Source of the DNA: Nitrospirota bacterium
GTDB lineage: Bacteria; Nitrospirota; Nitrospiria; Nitrospirales; Nitrospiraceae
NCBI GenBank assembly: GCA_004296885.1
Contig: SCVN01000004.1
Location: 1 to 64,000 of the forward strand
Length of the DNA: 64,000 bases
Reading direction: 5' to 3'
Part shown: positions 34,453 to 43,054 of the stretch, piece by piece
Layout of the letters: each line of letters opens with the position of its first letter
How positions within the stretch are numbered: position 1 is the stretch's first letter
Translations under genes and position numbers: made by a program
The notes under the pieces: model-generated
Seen by the model: only the letters and a program-made list of their open reading frames with translations
What the model was told of the DNA's origin: nothing
Databases searched by the model: none

Positions 34453-34806
34453 ATGCCGGAGATCGCGTTGGTACTCCTCGCCTTGCTGGCTATCGGGCTG
34501 CTCGGCTTGGCAACCACTTTATTGACGCCTCAGCTCATGACGACGGTGGGGCTCTGGACCCTGCTGTTCGGCCTCGTCGTCGGTATCCCGACCGGCTTGT
34601 GGTACCACGTGGTGCTCTACCGCTTTCTATCGAAAAAAATCGTGCTGCCGTCCCGATGGTGGTGGGCTCCCGTTGACTTGCATCCCCACTTGGCGCAAGA
34701 GGAACTGGCCAGGATCAAGCCCTGGTTCGTCACCGGGGGAGTCGGCTTTCTCCTGTCCCTGGCTGGCGGCCTGGCGGCCATGGCAGGACTCCTGCTGAAC
34801 CAGTGA
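34453..34806 (+). CDS. Small membrane protein
   Basis: A 117-residue protein with two N-terminal membrane segments (IALVLLALLAIGLLGLATTL and LWTLLFGLVVGIPTGLWYHV), a short polar loop rich in Trp and Lys (SRWWWAPVDLHPHL) and a third C-terminal segment (GVGFLLSLAGGLAAMAGLLL). Function unknown, family not recognised. The ATG lacks an SD and stands at the distance expected for a leaderless start from the TACAAT at 34440. Confidence 0.72.
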   Translation: MPEIALVLLALLAIGLLGLATTLLTPQLMTTVGLWTLLFGLVVGIPTGLWYHVVLYRFLSKKIVLPSRWWWAPVDLHPHLAQEELARIKPWFVTGGVGFLLSLAGGLAAMAGLLLNQ

Positions 34807-34924
34807 ACAATCATTTTCCGGAAGCTCCAGCGCACGACGCGGCGCGCGGCTCAGCGCAAACAGTTCTTGCAAGGGCGCTACGCGACCGCTACCATAACGC
34901 GCCGGTTATTTTTCGAGGAGCGCC

Positions 34925-35599
34925 TTGATTATTCCCTCGCTGGCACGATCCCTTGTGCGCGCCTGCCGCTTCTTCGGACTCGGCGGCGTCCTGCTGACCG
35001 CCGGCGGATGCTTCATGGGCATGTACTTTCCCACCAGCATGGACATCGAGCTAGCCGTCAAAACTCCGCTGCGGGGACCGGCCACCGACACCCGAACCAT
35101 TGCGATCGTCCTGCCGTCCAGCTTGGAGGAACAGTTCAGCCTCCCCGACGCCAGCCGCGGCAAACTGGACCAAGTCGGCTTGGCCATGGGCGAACGGCTC
35201 CAGCAGAGCGGTCGTTTCACGATCGTATCGCAAACGCAATATCAAGCGGCGCTCTCGGCCCAGCGACGCATGGCCCCTTCTCAAGCCGGCAGCCCGATGT
35301 CCGACCGCGACAGGACGGAGTCGATCCTGAACGCCGCCCGACTCGTCAAAGCAGACGGGGTGTTGCTGTTCGACGGGTCCTGGGAAAGCGCCGCCAACCT
35401 CGGCACGGTTTCATTCGGCAGGCCGGAATATCGGCGGCTGTTGACCCTCACGCTCCTTGAAGCCCATTCCGGCCAGACGATCTGGTACCAGGAAGCCACC
35501 GTCGTGATCCATGAAGGAATCGCCGTGCCACAGGAACCGGCTATCCGGGAAGCCCTCGTCGCCGACGTCACGGACAATTTTCTCCGGACCTTGCGCTAA
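34925..35599 (+). CDS. Lipoprotein of unknown function
   Basis: A 224-residue lipoprotein starting at TTG (34925), with GAGGAG 5-6 bases upstream and a lipobox TAGGC near residue 29. The body has TIAIVLPSSLEEQF, FTIVSQTQYQAALSAQRR, ADGVLLFDGSWESAANLGTV and LEAHSGQTIWYQEATVVI, a plan like CsgG/LPP20-type lipoproteins that oligomerise at the outer membrane. It precedes the exported protein at 35624 by 24 bases, so the pair is an operon. Confidence 0.72.
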   Translation: MIIPSLARSLVRACRFFGLGGVLLTAGGCFMGMYFPTSMDIELAVKTPLRGPATDTRTIAIVLPSSLEEQFSLPDASRGKLDQVGLAMGERLQQSGRFTIVSQTQYQAALSAQRRMAPSQAGSPMSDRDRTESILNAARLVKADGVLLFDGSWESAANLGTVSFGRPEYRRLLTLTLLEAHSGQTIWYQEATVVIHEGIAVPQEPAIREALVADVTDNFLRTLR

Positions 35600-35623
35600 C
35601 GTTCCGAGAGGAGGTGCGCCCTC

Positions 35624-36379
35624 ATGCTGTTGCAGAGAGAACGAGTCGGACGATTGAGCGTCGCGCTGGCCGTGACGGTGGGAATCGGCCTGGGCCTGTC
35701 CTGGCCGGCCCAGTCGCAGCCTCCCCAACCGGCTCAGAACGAACGGGTCGAGATCGTGGGGGACTACCGTTATACCTACCACGATCCGGTCAGCCTCGCC
35801 GAGGCCAAGAACATCGCCTACACGGAAGCCGTCCGCATGGCCGTCGATCGCGCCCGCCCCTTCCTCGAGGCCACCGCGTCCGTGACGGACCAGGCACTGC
35901 TCAATCAGGTGCGCCAGGTCATCGCTTCCGGCTACCTGAAGGACGTGCAGGTACTGGAGCAGGCGGACAAAGAGCGGACGGTCTACGCCAAGGTGCGCGC
36001 CACGATCAATCCGCAGGAGGTCAGGGCGGTGATCGAGCGGGAGATCAATCGTGGCCAGGGCAAGGAATGGCCCGGCCTGGACCAGAACCGCGCCCTGAAG
36101 ATTTTAAGCGTGCGTGAGGAGGAAGAGGGCACCGTCACCGTCGTGTTCAAGGCCCTGCAACGGCTGGACTGGCTGAACACGGCCTATGACGGCAGCCTGC
36201 GCGAAAGCGCGGATGTGATGATTGACTTTTACGACGACCACGGAGTTCCGATCGGCAGCGAACGGTCCTCGGCCCGCAAGGCCGCGCCGGGGGAAGTCTT
36301 GAACCCGGGGCAGATCGGGGTGCAGAAGTTCACCAAACCGCCCCGCACCCGCTCCTACCGGGCCTGGCTGGTAAAATAA
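35624..36379 (+). CDS. Exported protein, FlgT N-terminal-like (tentative)
   Basis: A 251-residue protein with a signal peptide ending around PAQSQPP; a very strong GGAGGTG precedes the ATG. VEIVGDYRYTYHDPVSLAEA followed by AYTEAVRMAVDRARPFLEAT and VLEQADKERTVYAKVRATIN matches the N-terminal pattern of FlgT/LPP20-like domains. The rest has FYDDHGVPIGSERSSARKA. No flagellar genes are nearby. Function unknown; likely a partner of the lipoprotein upstream. Confidence 0.7.
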   Translation: MLLQRERVGRLSVALAVTVGIGLGLSWPAQSQPPQPAQNERVEIVGDYRYTYHDPVSLAEAKNIAYTEAVRMAVDRARPFLEATASVTDQALLNQVRQVIASGYLKDVQVLEQADKERTVYAKVRATINPQEVRAVIEREINRGQGKEWPGLDQNRALKILSVREEEEGTVTVVFKALQRLDWLNTAYDGSLRESADVMIDFYDDHGVPIGSERSSARKAAPGEVLNPGQIGVQKFTKPPRTRSYRAWLVK

Positions 36380-36409
36380 TCCGGCCCGATCCGATCTTGT
36401 CCGTCAGTT

Positions 36410-36532
36410 CAGGATGCTCAAAAAGGTCTTCCGGCAAGGCCGCAGCGAGTGAAAAGCCGAGGCGTACTTTTGCTGTACGTCGAGGCTGTGAACGATGCGA
36501 GAACGAAGCCGGAAGCCTTTTTCAGCATCCTG
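36410..36532. repeat. MITE-like palindromic element, copy 1
   Basis: A 123-base element whose ends are inverted repeats: CAGGATGCTCAAAAAGG at 36410 and the complement of CAGGATGCTGAAAAAGG ending at 36532, both followed inward by a matching CTTCCGGC segment. The centre holds a smaller stem around GGCGTACTTTTGCTGTACGTC. No coding capacity. It sits between two genes that read toward it, and the SPFH gene ends just beside it. A second copy with the same ends is at 42875-43043. Confidence 0.75.
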
Positions 36533-36537
36533 CTATG

Positions 36538-37386
36538 CTATTTGTCGGCGCCGATCGGCGGCAAGTTGATCCCCACCTTCTCCATTCCCATGATGATCGT
36601 CAGATTGGAGTTGGGGGCATGGGACACGATCTCTTTCTGCACTTCGATCCGGCGCAGATCGACGAATTCCGGCGCGGTCAGTCCGAGACTTTCCCGGTAG
36701 GCTCGGTCCGCAATCCCTCGCTGCCGCTCCGCTTTCTCCCGCATCTCCTCGGCTTTCTGGAACTCCACCATCGTGATGCGGCGTTGCTCCTGAATGATCG
36801 TCTGCGCCGTCTGGTCGAGGACGCCTTTCGGCGGCAGGATGCCTCCCACAACCACCCGGTTCAGCCGGACCGGAACGTTCTGTTTTTCAATGATCCTGGT
36901 CCGCACCTCATGGTCGATCGCGTCCTGCAGCTTGACCCGCGTGGCGGACTTAGTGGTCAGCTCGAAGAGCGCATACTTCTGGACCTCTTCCCTGACGATG
37001 GTCCGGAACGCCTCTTTGATATTGTTGGTGTACCAGTTGGGCCCAAACCGCGCGATCAGCTCGGGCGACCGCCCCTCCACCACATTGGCGATGAAGAAGG
37101 CATCGAACGACACAGGGGCGTTTTCCGAGGAGATGATGTCGAAATGTTCCGAGTACTGGGTCGGCCGGATGTCGACGTCGATCACTTCGGTCGTCAAGGC
37201 CGCAAGGATGCGCCCGGTGGGGATAGGGACAGGGTCGACCCCACCATGACCGAAGAAGATCGGCTTCTGCACCAACACACCTTCATGTCCCGCGTCGATG
37301 GCCGGCATGATACAGCCCGTCGTCATCAGCAGCACGGCGCCCACCCCCAGCACCGGTGCCCATCGTCCCCATGATGAGATGTTCAT
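36538..37386 (-). CDS. SPFH/prohibitin-domain lipoprotein
   Basis: A 282-residue protein. The ATG at 37386 follows GAGGAGG; lipobox TTGC near residue 23. The SPFH/band-7 pattern is visible: AGHEGVLVQKPIFFGHGG, LTTEVIDVDIRPTQYSEHFD, IKEAFRTIVREEVQKYALFE, DHEVRTRIIEKQNVPVRLNR, then a long helix with EEMREKAERQRGIADRAYRE. Such proteins form ring-like membrane assemblies and recruit or regulate proteases. A lipidated form is less usual. Neighbouring protease genes are not present. Confidence 0.85.
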   Translation of the reverse strand: MNISSWGRWAPVLGVGAVLLMTTGCIMPAIDAGHEGVLVQKPIFFGHGGVDPVPIPTGRILAALTTEVIDVDIRPTQYSEHFDIISSENAPVSFDAFFIANVVEGRSPELIARFGPNWYTNNIKEAFRTIVREEVQKYALFELTTKSATRVKLQDAIDHEVRTRIIEKQNVPVRLNRVVVGGILPPKGVLDQTAQTIIQEQRRITMVEFQKAEEMREKAERQRGIADRAYRESLGLTAPEFVDLRRIEVQKEIVSHAPNSNLTIIMGMEKVGINLPPIGADK

Positions 37387-37582
37387 GAGCCCCTCCTCTG
37401 CTATAGGCCGAACCCGGCGAAGGGCCGGCCATCCATGGTGAGCGCCGAGTCCGCACAACGGCTGTTTGCGCCATTCAATCGAGATCCGATTCAGCTTATG
37501 AAGAACCGTCGCTGGAAGTCAAATGCGGGCACGGAGGAGGGTCGCAGGCGGAGAGCCGGAAGCGCGCGCTGAATCAGCGCAC

Positions 37583-37984
37583 CTACATGATCCCCGCCTG
37601 GCGCTGGAGCCAGCGGACATATTTGACGATCTGTTCCACATCGTCAGGCGTCACCCCGTCGATCCTGGGCATGTCGCCGAACTGCCAATGGTGGGCGCGG
37701 ACCCCGTTGGCCGCCGCCCGCTGGAAGGCCGGGTCTCCATGATGATTGGGCTCATAAATCTTGTGCACCAGCGGCGGCCCTTGACTGGTCCCCACGCCCC
37801 GCTCTCCATGGCAACGTGCGCAGTTGGCCTTAAACTTGGCCTCGCCCTTGCCGAACTCCGCCGGAACCGGCGGCACATCCGGCTTCGCCGATGCCATCGG
37901 GGCGGCTGTTGCCAATACCATCAGGGTCGCACCGCTCACGAGGCCGCATTTCAGCGCAGCGACGATCCAATTGGCCATGCTCAT
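37583..37984 (-). CDS. Exported class I cytochrome c
   Basis: A 133-residue protein with a signal peptide ending near PMASAKP. Haem motif CARCHG at about 55; likely axial Met in FGDMPRIDG. Electron transfer in the periplasm. It overlaps the upstream membrane-protein gene by 4 bases (ATGA), so the two are translationally coupled. Confidence 0.9.
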   Translation of the reverse strand: MSMANWIVAALKCGLVSGATLMVLATAAPMASAKPDVPPVPAEFGKGEAKFKANCARCHGERGVGTSQGPPLVHKIYEPNHHGDPAFQRAAANGVRAHHWQFGDMPRIDGVTPDDVEQIVKYVRWLQRQAGIM

Positions 37985-38163
37985 GATCCTTTCGGTCCAT
38001 TTCCAGGCTGACGCGGCTCGCCGGCCTTGGACTCCTTGCCGAACTCTTCCCGCAACATCCGCTTGACTTGGCCGGCGGTGAAATACCGGTAAAGTCTGGC
38101 GGAAATTGGCACCAGGACGATCAGCCCGATCGTGAGATACATGAAGAATTCTTCAGGCGACAT
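37981..38163 (-). CDS. Small single-span membrane protein
   Basis: A 60-residue protein: short acidic start (MSPEEFF), one membrane helix (LTIGLIVLVPISARLYRYF), then a basic, Lys/Gly-rich tail. CGGAG precedes the ATG. It overlaps the cytochrome gene (ATGA) and follows queC by 10 bases. Its position suggests a membrane partner for the cytochrome, but nothing further is supported. Confidence 0.75.
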   Translation of the reverse strand: MSPEEFFMYLTIGLIVLVPISARLYRYFTAGQVKRMLREEFGKESKAGEPRQPGNGPKGS

Positions 38164-38173
38164 GGGACTCCGT

Positions 38174-38863
38174 TCAACTCAGCGGGCCGGCATAGGCGAT
38201 AGGATCGGCCATCCCGGCCGCCTTGAAACCGTCCAACCGGATGCGGCAACTGTCGCATCGACCGCAGGCGGTCCCATCCGATGCGGGATCGTAACAGCTA
38301 TGCGTCAGGTGCAACGGCGCCCCCAACGCCAGCCCCTGGCGGATGATCTCGGCCTTCGTCATCTGGAGCAACGGCGCCCTGATGCCGATCCCGGCCCCGC
38401 CCACCCCGGCTTTGGTCCCCAGACGCGCCACCTGCTCGAAGGCCCGGATGTACTCCGGCCGGCAATCCGGATAGCCGGAATAGTCCAGCACGTTGGCGCC
38501 GAAGTAGATCCAGGCCGCTTGCCGGGTCTCTGCATACGCCAGGGCCAGCGACAGAAAGATCGTATTGCGCGCCGGCACATAGGTGACCGGAATGCCTTCC
38601 GCTCGCTCAGCCCCGGATCGATCCTTGGGGACGGCCTGTTCGCCGGTCAACGCCGAGCCGCCGATCGGCCGGAGGTCCAGCTCCAACACCAAATGGCCGG
38701 CGGCCCCCAGCGCAACACCGATCTGACGTGCCCGTTCGACTTCGATGCGATGCCGCTGTCCATACGCGACCGTCAGCAGATACAGGTCGCAACCGTCTCG
38801 CTTGGCTACCGCCGCCGTCACCGTGGAGTCGAGTCCCCCGCTGGCCAGCACCACGGCATTCAT
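38174..38863 (-). CDS. queC: 7-cyano-7-deazaguanine (preQ0) synthase
   Basis: Converts CDG to preQ0 with ATP and ammonia in the queuosine pathway. PP-loop LASGGLDSTV near the start, PVTYVPARNTIFLSLALAYA, GIRAPLLQMTKAEIIRQGLA, and zinc Cys in SCYDP and ACGRCDSCRIR. 229 residues from the ATG at 38863, which begins MNAVVLASGG as usual for QueC; a TTG 36 bases upstream would add an unneeded tail. queD and queE are not in the window. Confidence 0.93.
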   Translation of the reverse strand: MNAVVLASGGLDSTVTAAVAKRDGCDLYLLTVAYGQRHRIEVERARQIGVALGAAGHLVLELDLRPIGGSALTGEQAVPKDRSGAERAEGIPVTYVPARNTIFLSLALAYAETRQAAWIYFGANVLDYSGYPDCRPEYIRAFEQVARLGTKAGVGGAGIGIRAPLLQMTKAEIIRQGLALGAPLHLTHSCYDPASDGTACGRCDSCRIRLDGFKAAGMADPIAYAGPLS

Positions 38864-38971
38864 ATTATCCACCACCGGCGGGGGCCGGTCTGGCTTCAAC
38901 TGCGTGCGTCCAACGAGGGCCTTCCCAGGCCGCGCGTTGCGCGAGCACAGAAGCCGGACCGACCACCCGCC

Positions 38972-39535
38972 TCAATCACGTTCCTCGCCCTTTTCGATCT
39001 TTTCCATCAATTCTTGCTGGGATTGGCATTCGACGCACAGTTTGGCGAAGGGCACAGCGACCAGCCGCTTCTCGCTGATGTCCACTCCGCACTCGGCGCA
39101 GAGGCCGTAGGTGCCTTCATCCAATCTGGCAAGGGCCTCGTCGATCAACTGCCGCCTCCGATTCCGCATCTCCATGAGCGAGATCCCCAACTCCCGCTCC
39201 AGGTCCATCAACGCCTGGTCGCCGACATCCATCGCCGACTCCAGGCGGCGTTGCTGATCATCCGTCAAGGACTGCCCCAGCGAGGCGCCGATCTCATTCA
39301 TGATCTCCTGTCGCTTCGCCATCAACATGCGATGCAACGCGTCCCGGCGCCCGGCGTATTTCGATTTGGCTTTCGGCGCAATGTCGATCGTCGCGCTCGT
39401 TCGCTTCCGGTCAGAGGGCCTGGCCTCGGCCGCTCCCTTGCTCTTTGCTTTGGCCACAGATCGCTTTGCGGGCGGCTTGACGGATTTGGATATTTTATTC
39501 ACGGGCTTTTTGTTGACCTTTCCCTTCGTGGACAT
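38972..39535 (-). CDS. DksA/TraR-family zinc-finger protein
   Basis: A 187-residue protein. The first about 60 residues are a Lys/Ala-rich basic tail, longer than in DksA. The coiled-coil part (RRDALHRMLMAKRQEIMNEI; ISLMEMRNRRRQLIDEALAR) is followed by the zinc finger CAECG...CVECQ. DksA-type proteins bind the RNA polymerase secondary channel; the coiled-coil tip here lacks an obvious DxxDxA motif, so ppGpp-linked activity is uncertain. The basic tail could bind nucleic acid. Confidence 0.88.
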   Translation of the reverse strand: MSTKGKVNKKPVNKISKSVKPPAKRSVAKAKSKGAAEARPSDRKRTSATIDIAPKAKSKYAGRRDALHRMLMAKRQEIMNEIGASLGQSLTDDQQRRLESAMDVGDQALMDLERELGISLMEMRNRRRQLIDEALARLDEGTYGLCAECGVDISEKRLVAVPFAKLCVECQSQQELMEKIEKGEERD

Positions 39536-39687
39536 CGTCTACGCATCCCTCCCTTGGGCCATCGGCCTGAAAAAGGCGGCGTATTCTTAGCACGGCACTG
39601 TTGGTTTGACAAGCTCGACAACCGCCGCCGCAGGCTCAGCCCATGACCATGACCGCACGGCAAGCGGCCACAGCCGAATCGCAGCAG

Positions 39688-40203
39688 CTAGGGATAGGTG
39701 ATCATGGCATGCAACGGACAGCCATCCAACTTGTCCCGCCCCTTGAGATCGGTCAATTCCACCAACACCACCATGCCCGCAATCTCACCGCCGAGCTGGC
39801 GGATCAGGCTGATCGTGGCGGCGGCCGTTCCGCCGGTCGCGAGCAGATCGTCGACCACCAGCACCCGTTCGCCCATCGCGATCGCGTCGCGATGGATCGC
39901 GAGCGAGTTGGACCCATATTCCAGTTTGTACTTGACCTCATAAGTGTCGGCCGGCAGCTTGCCCGGTTTGCGCACCGGGACGAACCCTGCGCCGATCTGA
40001 TAGGCCAGCGGACTCCCGAGGATGAAGCCCCGGGATTCGATCCCGACGATCTTCGAGATGCCTCGGTCGCGATACCGAGCCGCCAACTCATCCTGCACCG
40101 TCCGAAACGCCCGGGCATCCTTCAGCAGCGTCGTGATGTCATAAAAAAGGATTCCGGGCTTGGGGAAGTCCGGCACTTCGCGAATCAGCTTCTTGTAGTC
40201 CAT
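39688..40203 (-). CDS. apt: Adenine phosphoribosyltransferase
   Basis: A 171-residue purine-salvage enzyme that makes AMP from adenine and PRPP. IREVPDFPKPGILFYDIT and GIESRGFILGSPLAYQIG are Apt signatures, and VLVVDDLLATGGTAAA is the PRPP-binding loop. The ATG at 40203 follows GAGGAG by 7 bases. Normal length for the family. It follows acyP by 34 bases on the same strand. Confidence 0.96.
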   Translation of the reverse strand: MDYKKLIREVPDFPKPGILFYDITTLLKDARAFRTVQDELAARYRDRGISKIVGIESRGFILGSPLAYQIGAGFVPVRKPGKLPADTYEVKYKLEYGSNSLAIHRDAIAMGERVLVVDDLLATGGTAAATISLIRQLGGEIAGMVVLVELTDLKGRDKLDGCPLHAMITYP

Positions 40204-40237
40204 CGGCAAGCTCCTCATCTCCTAAGATGGCCGTTGT

Positions 40238-40525
40238 TCAGTACCAGATCTGGAATCCGACGTATCGACCGGCAGGCGACTCCCATGCCACCTGAAGGGC
40301 CTCCACCCGTGCCAAGCGCGGCCCGGTCCGAAGCGTCCCCATGAAGACCTCCACCGTCGATCGTTGACCTTCCACTGCAACCTCGACCCGTCCGTCCTCG
40401 AGGTTCCGCACGCCCCCGGCGAGCCCGAGCCGGGAAGCTTCTTCTTGGGCATAGGCACGATAGCCGACGCCTTGCACCAAGCCGCTCACCAGAATCACTG
40501 CGCGGACTGTCTGTACGGAGGACAT
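40238..40525 (-). CDS. acyP: Acylphosphatase
   Basis: A 95-residue enzyme that hydrolyses acyl phosphates. The active-site Arg is in [11 protein letters not shown] and the catalytic Asn in [31 protein letters not shown] completes the fold. It looks co-transcribed with apt. There is no SD before the ATG; a weak TTCAAA-16-CATTGT would place +1 at the initiator, so this may be another leaderless start, with low certainty. Confidence 0.93.
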   Translation of the reverse strand: MSSVQTVRAVILVSGLVQGVGYRAYAQEEASRLGLAGGVRNLEDGRVEVAVEGQRSTVEVFMGTLRTGPRLARVEALQVAWESPAGRYVGFQIWY

Positions 40526-40601
40526 GGGGACACAATGGCCGGGGTGGAAATCGTTTGAACGGTGAGCGCGAGTTGCACGAAGAAGAACAAAAACGCTCCG
40601 G

Positions 40602-40677
40602 ACACTTGAGGTGTTTCTCCGGCGGCACCAATTACGATAAAACTCAAATTAGCCGCCGGCTCACACGAAGTGAGGTA
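40602..40677 (-). repeat. tRNA-trailing hairpin repeat behind tRNA-Pro
   Basis: On the minus strand it starts TACCTCACTTCGTGTGAG directly after the tRNA-Pro CCA. The main stem pairs 40652-40659 with 40619-40626 (CCGGCGGC/GCCGCCGG) around a 25-nt AT-rich loop, then AGAAACACC and a short ACAC/GTGT stem. It matches unit 2 of the tRNA-Arg array in leader, loop length and tail; the stem arms have swapped bases but still pair. Confidence 0.8.
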
Positions 40678-40754
40678 TGGTCGGGGCGACAGGATTTGAA
40701 CCTGCGACTCCCGCGTCCCGAACGCGGTGCGCTACCGGGCTGCGCTACGCCCCG
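40678..40754 (-). tRNA. tRNA-Pro(CGG)
   Basis: Acceptor CGGGGCG/CGCCCCG, D arm GCGC/GCGC, anticodon stem CCGCG/CGCGG with loop TTCGGGA (anticodon CGG), T loop TTCAAAT, discriminator A, encoded CCA. It stands between acyP and ald on the same strand. Confidence 0.97.
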
Positions 40755-40778
40755 ATCCGAATTCCCATTCCGCCCACT

Positions 40779-41882
40779 TCAGGCTGGCGACGTCCACGCC
40801 ATTCCATGGGCCTCGGCTACGGCACGACACATCACCTTGCCCTTCGCGACATTGATCCCGCGTGCAAAGCCGGGATCGGCGCGCATGGCCGGCTCGAGTC
40901 CCGCCGAGGCCAGGCGAACTATAAAGGGAAGCGTCGCGTTGGTCAAGGCCAAAGTCGAGGTGCGCGGCACAATTCCGGGCATGTTCGGCACGCAATAGTG
41001 CAAAACCCCCTCCACGCGATACACGGGATCGGAATGGCTGGTCGGGCGGGTCGTTTCAATACACCCCCCTTGATCCACCGCCACGTCCACGATGACGGAC
41101 CCGGGGCGCATGCGCGCCACAACCGAGCGGGACACCAGCTTGGGCGCCTTGGCCCCCCGCACCATCACAGCGCCGATAACCAGGTCCGCCTCTTCGACCA
41201 CCCGGTCAATCCAGGACTGCTGGGAGGCCAGCGTCACGATCCTCCCCCGGTAAAGCGCATCCAGTTCCCGCAGCCGCTCCAGATCCTGGTTGATCACCGT
41301 GACCTGGGCCCCCATCCCGACGGCAATCCCGGTCGCGGCGCTCCCGACTACCCCGGCTCCCAGCACCACGACTTTGCCGGGCGCGACGCCGGGGACTCCG
41401 CCCAGCAGCACGCCGGATCCCCCCTGCAGCCGCTCCAAATACCCGGCCCCGACCTGCACCGCCAGCCGGCCGGCAATCTCGCTCATGGGCTTGAGCATCG
41501 GCAGGCTTCCGTCCCGGCTCTCGGTTGTTTCATAGGCGATGGCCGTGACCTGCGCGTCCATCAACGCCCTCGTCAGCTCAACCGACGCGGCCAGATGCAG
41601 GTAGGTAAACAGGATCTGCGCGGGACGGAACAGGGTATACTCCGACGGCAGGGGCTCCTTGACTTTCACAATCAGCTCCGCCTCTTTGAAGAGCTGTTCC
41701 TTCGACCCGGCCAGGCGGGCGCCGGCCTGGCGATACTGTTCGTCGGAGAACCCGCTGCCTTCCCCGGCCGCCGGCTCAACCCATACCGTATGACCGGCGG
41801 CACAGAGGGTCCGGACCCCCTCCGGGGTCAGGCTCACCCGAAACTCATGGTCTTTGATTTCTCGCGGCACGCCGATGATCAT
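40779..41882 (-). CDS. ald: Alanine dehydrogenase
   Basis: A 367-residue NAD-dependent enzyme interconverting alanine and pyruvate plus ammonia. [20 protein letters not shown] is the classic start; the catalytic Lys is in [11 protein letters not shown] and His in FTYLHLAAS; the Rossmann motif is [39 protein letters not shown] is near the end. The ATG at 41882 follows GGGAGGAG. The promoter (41925-41930) lies inside a dyad that could be an operator. Confidence 0.95.
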   Translation of the reverse strand: MIIGVPREIKDHEFRVSLTPEGVRTLCAAGHTVWVEPAAGEGSGFSDEQYRQAGARLAGSKEQLFKEAELIVKVKEPLPSEYTLFRPAQILFTYLHLAASVELTRALMDAQVTAIAYETTESRDGSLPMLKPMSEIAGRLAVQVGAGYLERLQGGSGVLLGGVPGVAPGKVVVLGAGVVGSAATGIAVGMGAQVTVINQDLERLRELDALYRGRIVTLASQQSWIDRVVEEADLVIGAVMVRGAKAPKLVSRSVVARMRPGSVIVDVAVDQGGCIETTRPTSHSDPVYRVEGVLHYCVPNMPGIVPRTSTLALTNATLPFIVRLASAGLEPAMRADPGFARGINVAKGKVMCRAVAEAHGMAWTSPA

Positions 41883-41909
41883 GTCACTCCTCCCGATCAA
41901 CTCAACTCT

Positions 41910-41941
41910 CGTAGACAACGGGACATTATACTCCGTCTACG
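41910..41941 (-). promoter_or_regulatory. ald -10 box inside a dyad (operator candidate)
   Basis: Minus strand TATAAT (41930-41925) lies between the arms of an inverted repeat CGTAGAC (41941-41935) and GTCTACG (41916-41910). No good -35 exists at the right distance (TCCAGA), so the promoter may need an activator. The position over the -10 fits a repressor or activator site. Confidence 0.55.
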
Positions 41942-42033
41942 ACCCAATCTGGAGCCGTCCCCTCTACCCCACGAGGCTGGACAGGCCGTGAGTACCTATA
42001 GTATGATCCGCCCGTTTTCCGGAGGGCTCACCA

Positions 42034-42450
42034 GTGGCGGACGGACAGACGAGTTTCTCGGCGGGGCGGTGCGATGCCTGCGGGGCCCAGCAAGGGCCCT
42101 TGCAAAAACTCTCTCTGGGTAAGGATTTTTTCGGCCGCACCTACGACCGGCTGTCCCCTTCTTCCGATCAAAGCCCCAAGTGGTACTGCGATCCCTGCTC
42201 GATGCACAAAAACCTCCAACGGGATTTCCGCGATATCCGCGCCGAATTCGACAAGTTGAGCCAGGGACAACCCTCCGAGCTCGCCGGCACGGAACCGTTC
42301 CAGCGGGCCCAGTTGCGCCTCAGAGAAATCACCGCGATTTTGGCCGGGCATGCACTGGGATCACGCCTGCTCGATCCGGCCGATGTCCGCGCGTTGGTCG
42401 AACGGGTTCAAGCCCGTGCGGACACGCCACCTGCCGCCGGACCACGATAG
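42034..42450 (+). CDS. Four-cysteine protein of unknown function
   Basis: A 138-residue protein starting at the GTG at 42034, with GGAGGG 9 bases upstream. CDACG near the start and YCDPCS about 40 residues later make one likely zinc site or Fe-S site. The remainder is helical (MHKNLQRDFRDIRAEFDKLS). I recognise no family. It is followed 11 bases later by a 2Fe-2S ferredoxin gene. Confidence 0.65.
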   Translation: MADGQTSFSAGRCDACGAQQGPLQKLSLGKDFFGRTYDRLSPSSDQSPKWYCDPCSMHKNLQRDFRDIRAEFDKLSQGQPSELAGTEPFQRAQLRLREITAILAGHALGSRLLDPADVRALVERVQARADTPPAAGPR

Positions 42451-42461
42451 CAACGCGGCCC

Positions 42462-42803
42462 GTGTCCACCTTCACACATCATATTTTCGTCTGTATCAAC
42501 CAGCGGCCCAAGGGCGATCCCCGCGGCTGCTGCGCGGACAGCGGATCGGAGCGGTTGCACGCCTGCTTCAAGAAGGAAGTGGACCGCCTCGGCTTGAAGG
42601 GAACCGTCCGGGCCAACAAAGCCGGCTGCCTCGACCATTGCGAGTACGGCCCCAGCGTCGTGATCTATCCGGAAGGCGTCTGGTATTGGGTCGGGTCGGA
42701 AGCGGACGTGACCGAGATCATGGAACGTCATGTCGTCAAGGGCGAGATCGTCGAACGCCTGTTGATGCCGGACCATCCCGCGCCAAAGAAGCTGAAGCCC
42801 TGA
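42462..42803 (+). CDS. Thioredoxin-like 2Fe-2S ferredoxin
   Basis: A 113-residue protein (GTG at 42462, weak SD). THHIFVCINQRPKGDPRGCC and NKAGCLDHCEYGPSVVIYPE supply the Cys ligands of the Shethna/NuoE-like fold; GVWYWVGSEADVTEIMERHV completes it. These small ferredoxins carry electrons in varied pathways, some linked to nitrogen or cobalamin metabolism. It lies between two other Cys-bearing small proteins. Confidence 0.88.
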   Translation: MSTFTHHIFVCINQRPKGDPRGCCADSGSERLHACFKKEVDRLGLKGTVRANKAGCLDHCEYGPSVVIYPEGVWYWVGSEADVTEIMERHVVKGEIVERLLMPDHPAPKKLKP

Positions 42804-42874
42804 GGTGAAGCGCACCTCGTGAAGCGTGAAGTGCAAGAACAGAAGCCTCAGGGCATGCGATTCGCGAATACATC

Positions 42875-43043
42875 CAGGATGCTCAAAATGGCCGCCTTCT
42901 CACCCGCCCACCCCGCGTGCGCCAAACGCACGCTGCTCCCGCGGCTCAGCCGCAGGGAAGGCGGCGACTGAGGCATACGGTTTTCGGCATGTCGCAGGGA
43001 GACGCCTGACCGAGAACGAAGTTGGGGGCCATTTCCAGCATCC
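42875..43043. repeat. MITE-like palindromic element, copy 2
   Basis: A 169-base element with the same ends as copy 1: CAGGATGCTCAAAATGGCCG at 42875 and the complement of GGATGCTGGAAATGGCC ending at 43043. The interior differs and is longer, with its own stem-forming GC stretches. It lies 72 bases after the ferredoxin gene and ends just before the GAGGAG of the next gene. Confidence 0.7.
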
Positions 43044-43054
43044 GAGGAGCGGAC

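Noticed and set aside
38132-39646. 504-codon plus-strand frame over queC and the DksA-like gene
   Set aside because: It covers two recognised minus-strand genes and the translated sequence is rich in Arg/His/Pro without any motif.
40677-42122. 481-codon plus-strand frame over tRNA-Pro and ald
   Set aside because: It reads through a tRNA and is antisense to alanine dehydrogenase, whose motifs are clear.
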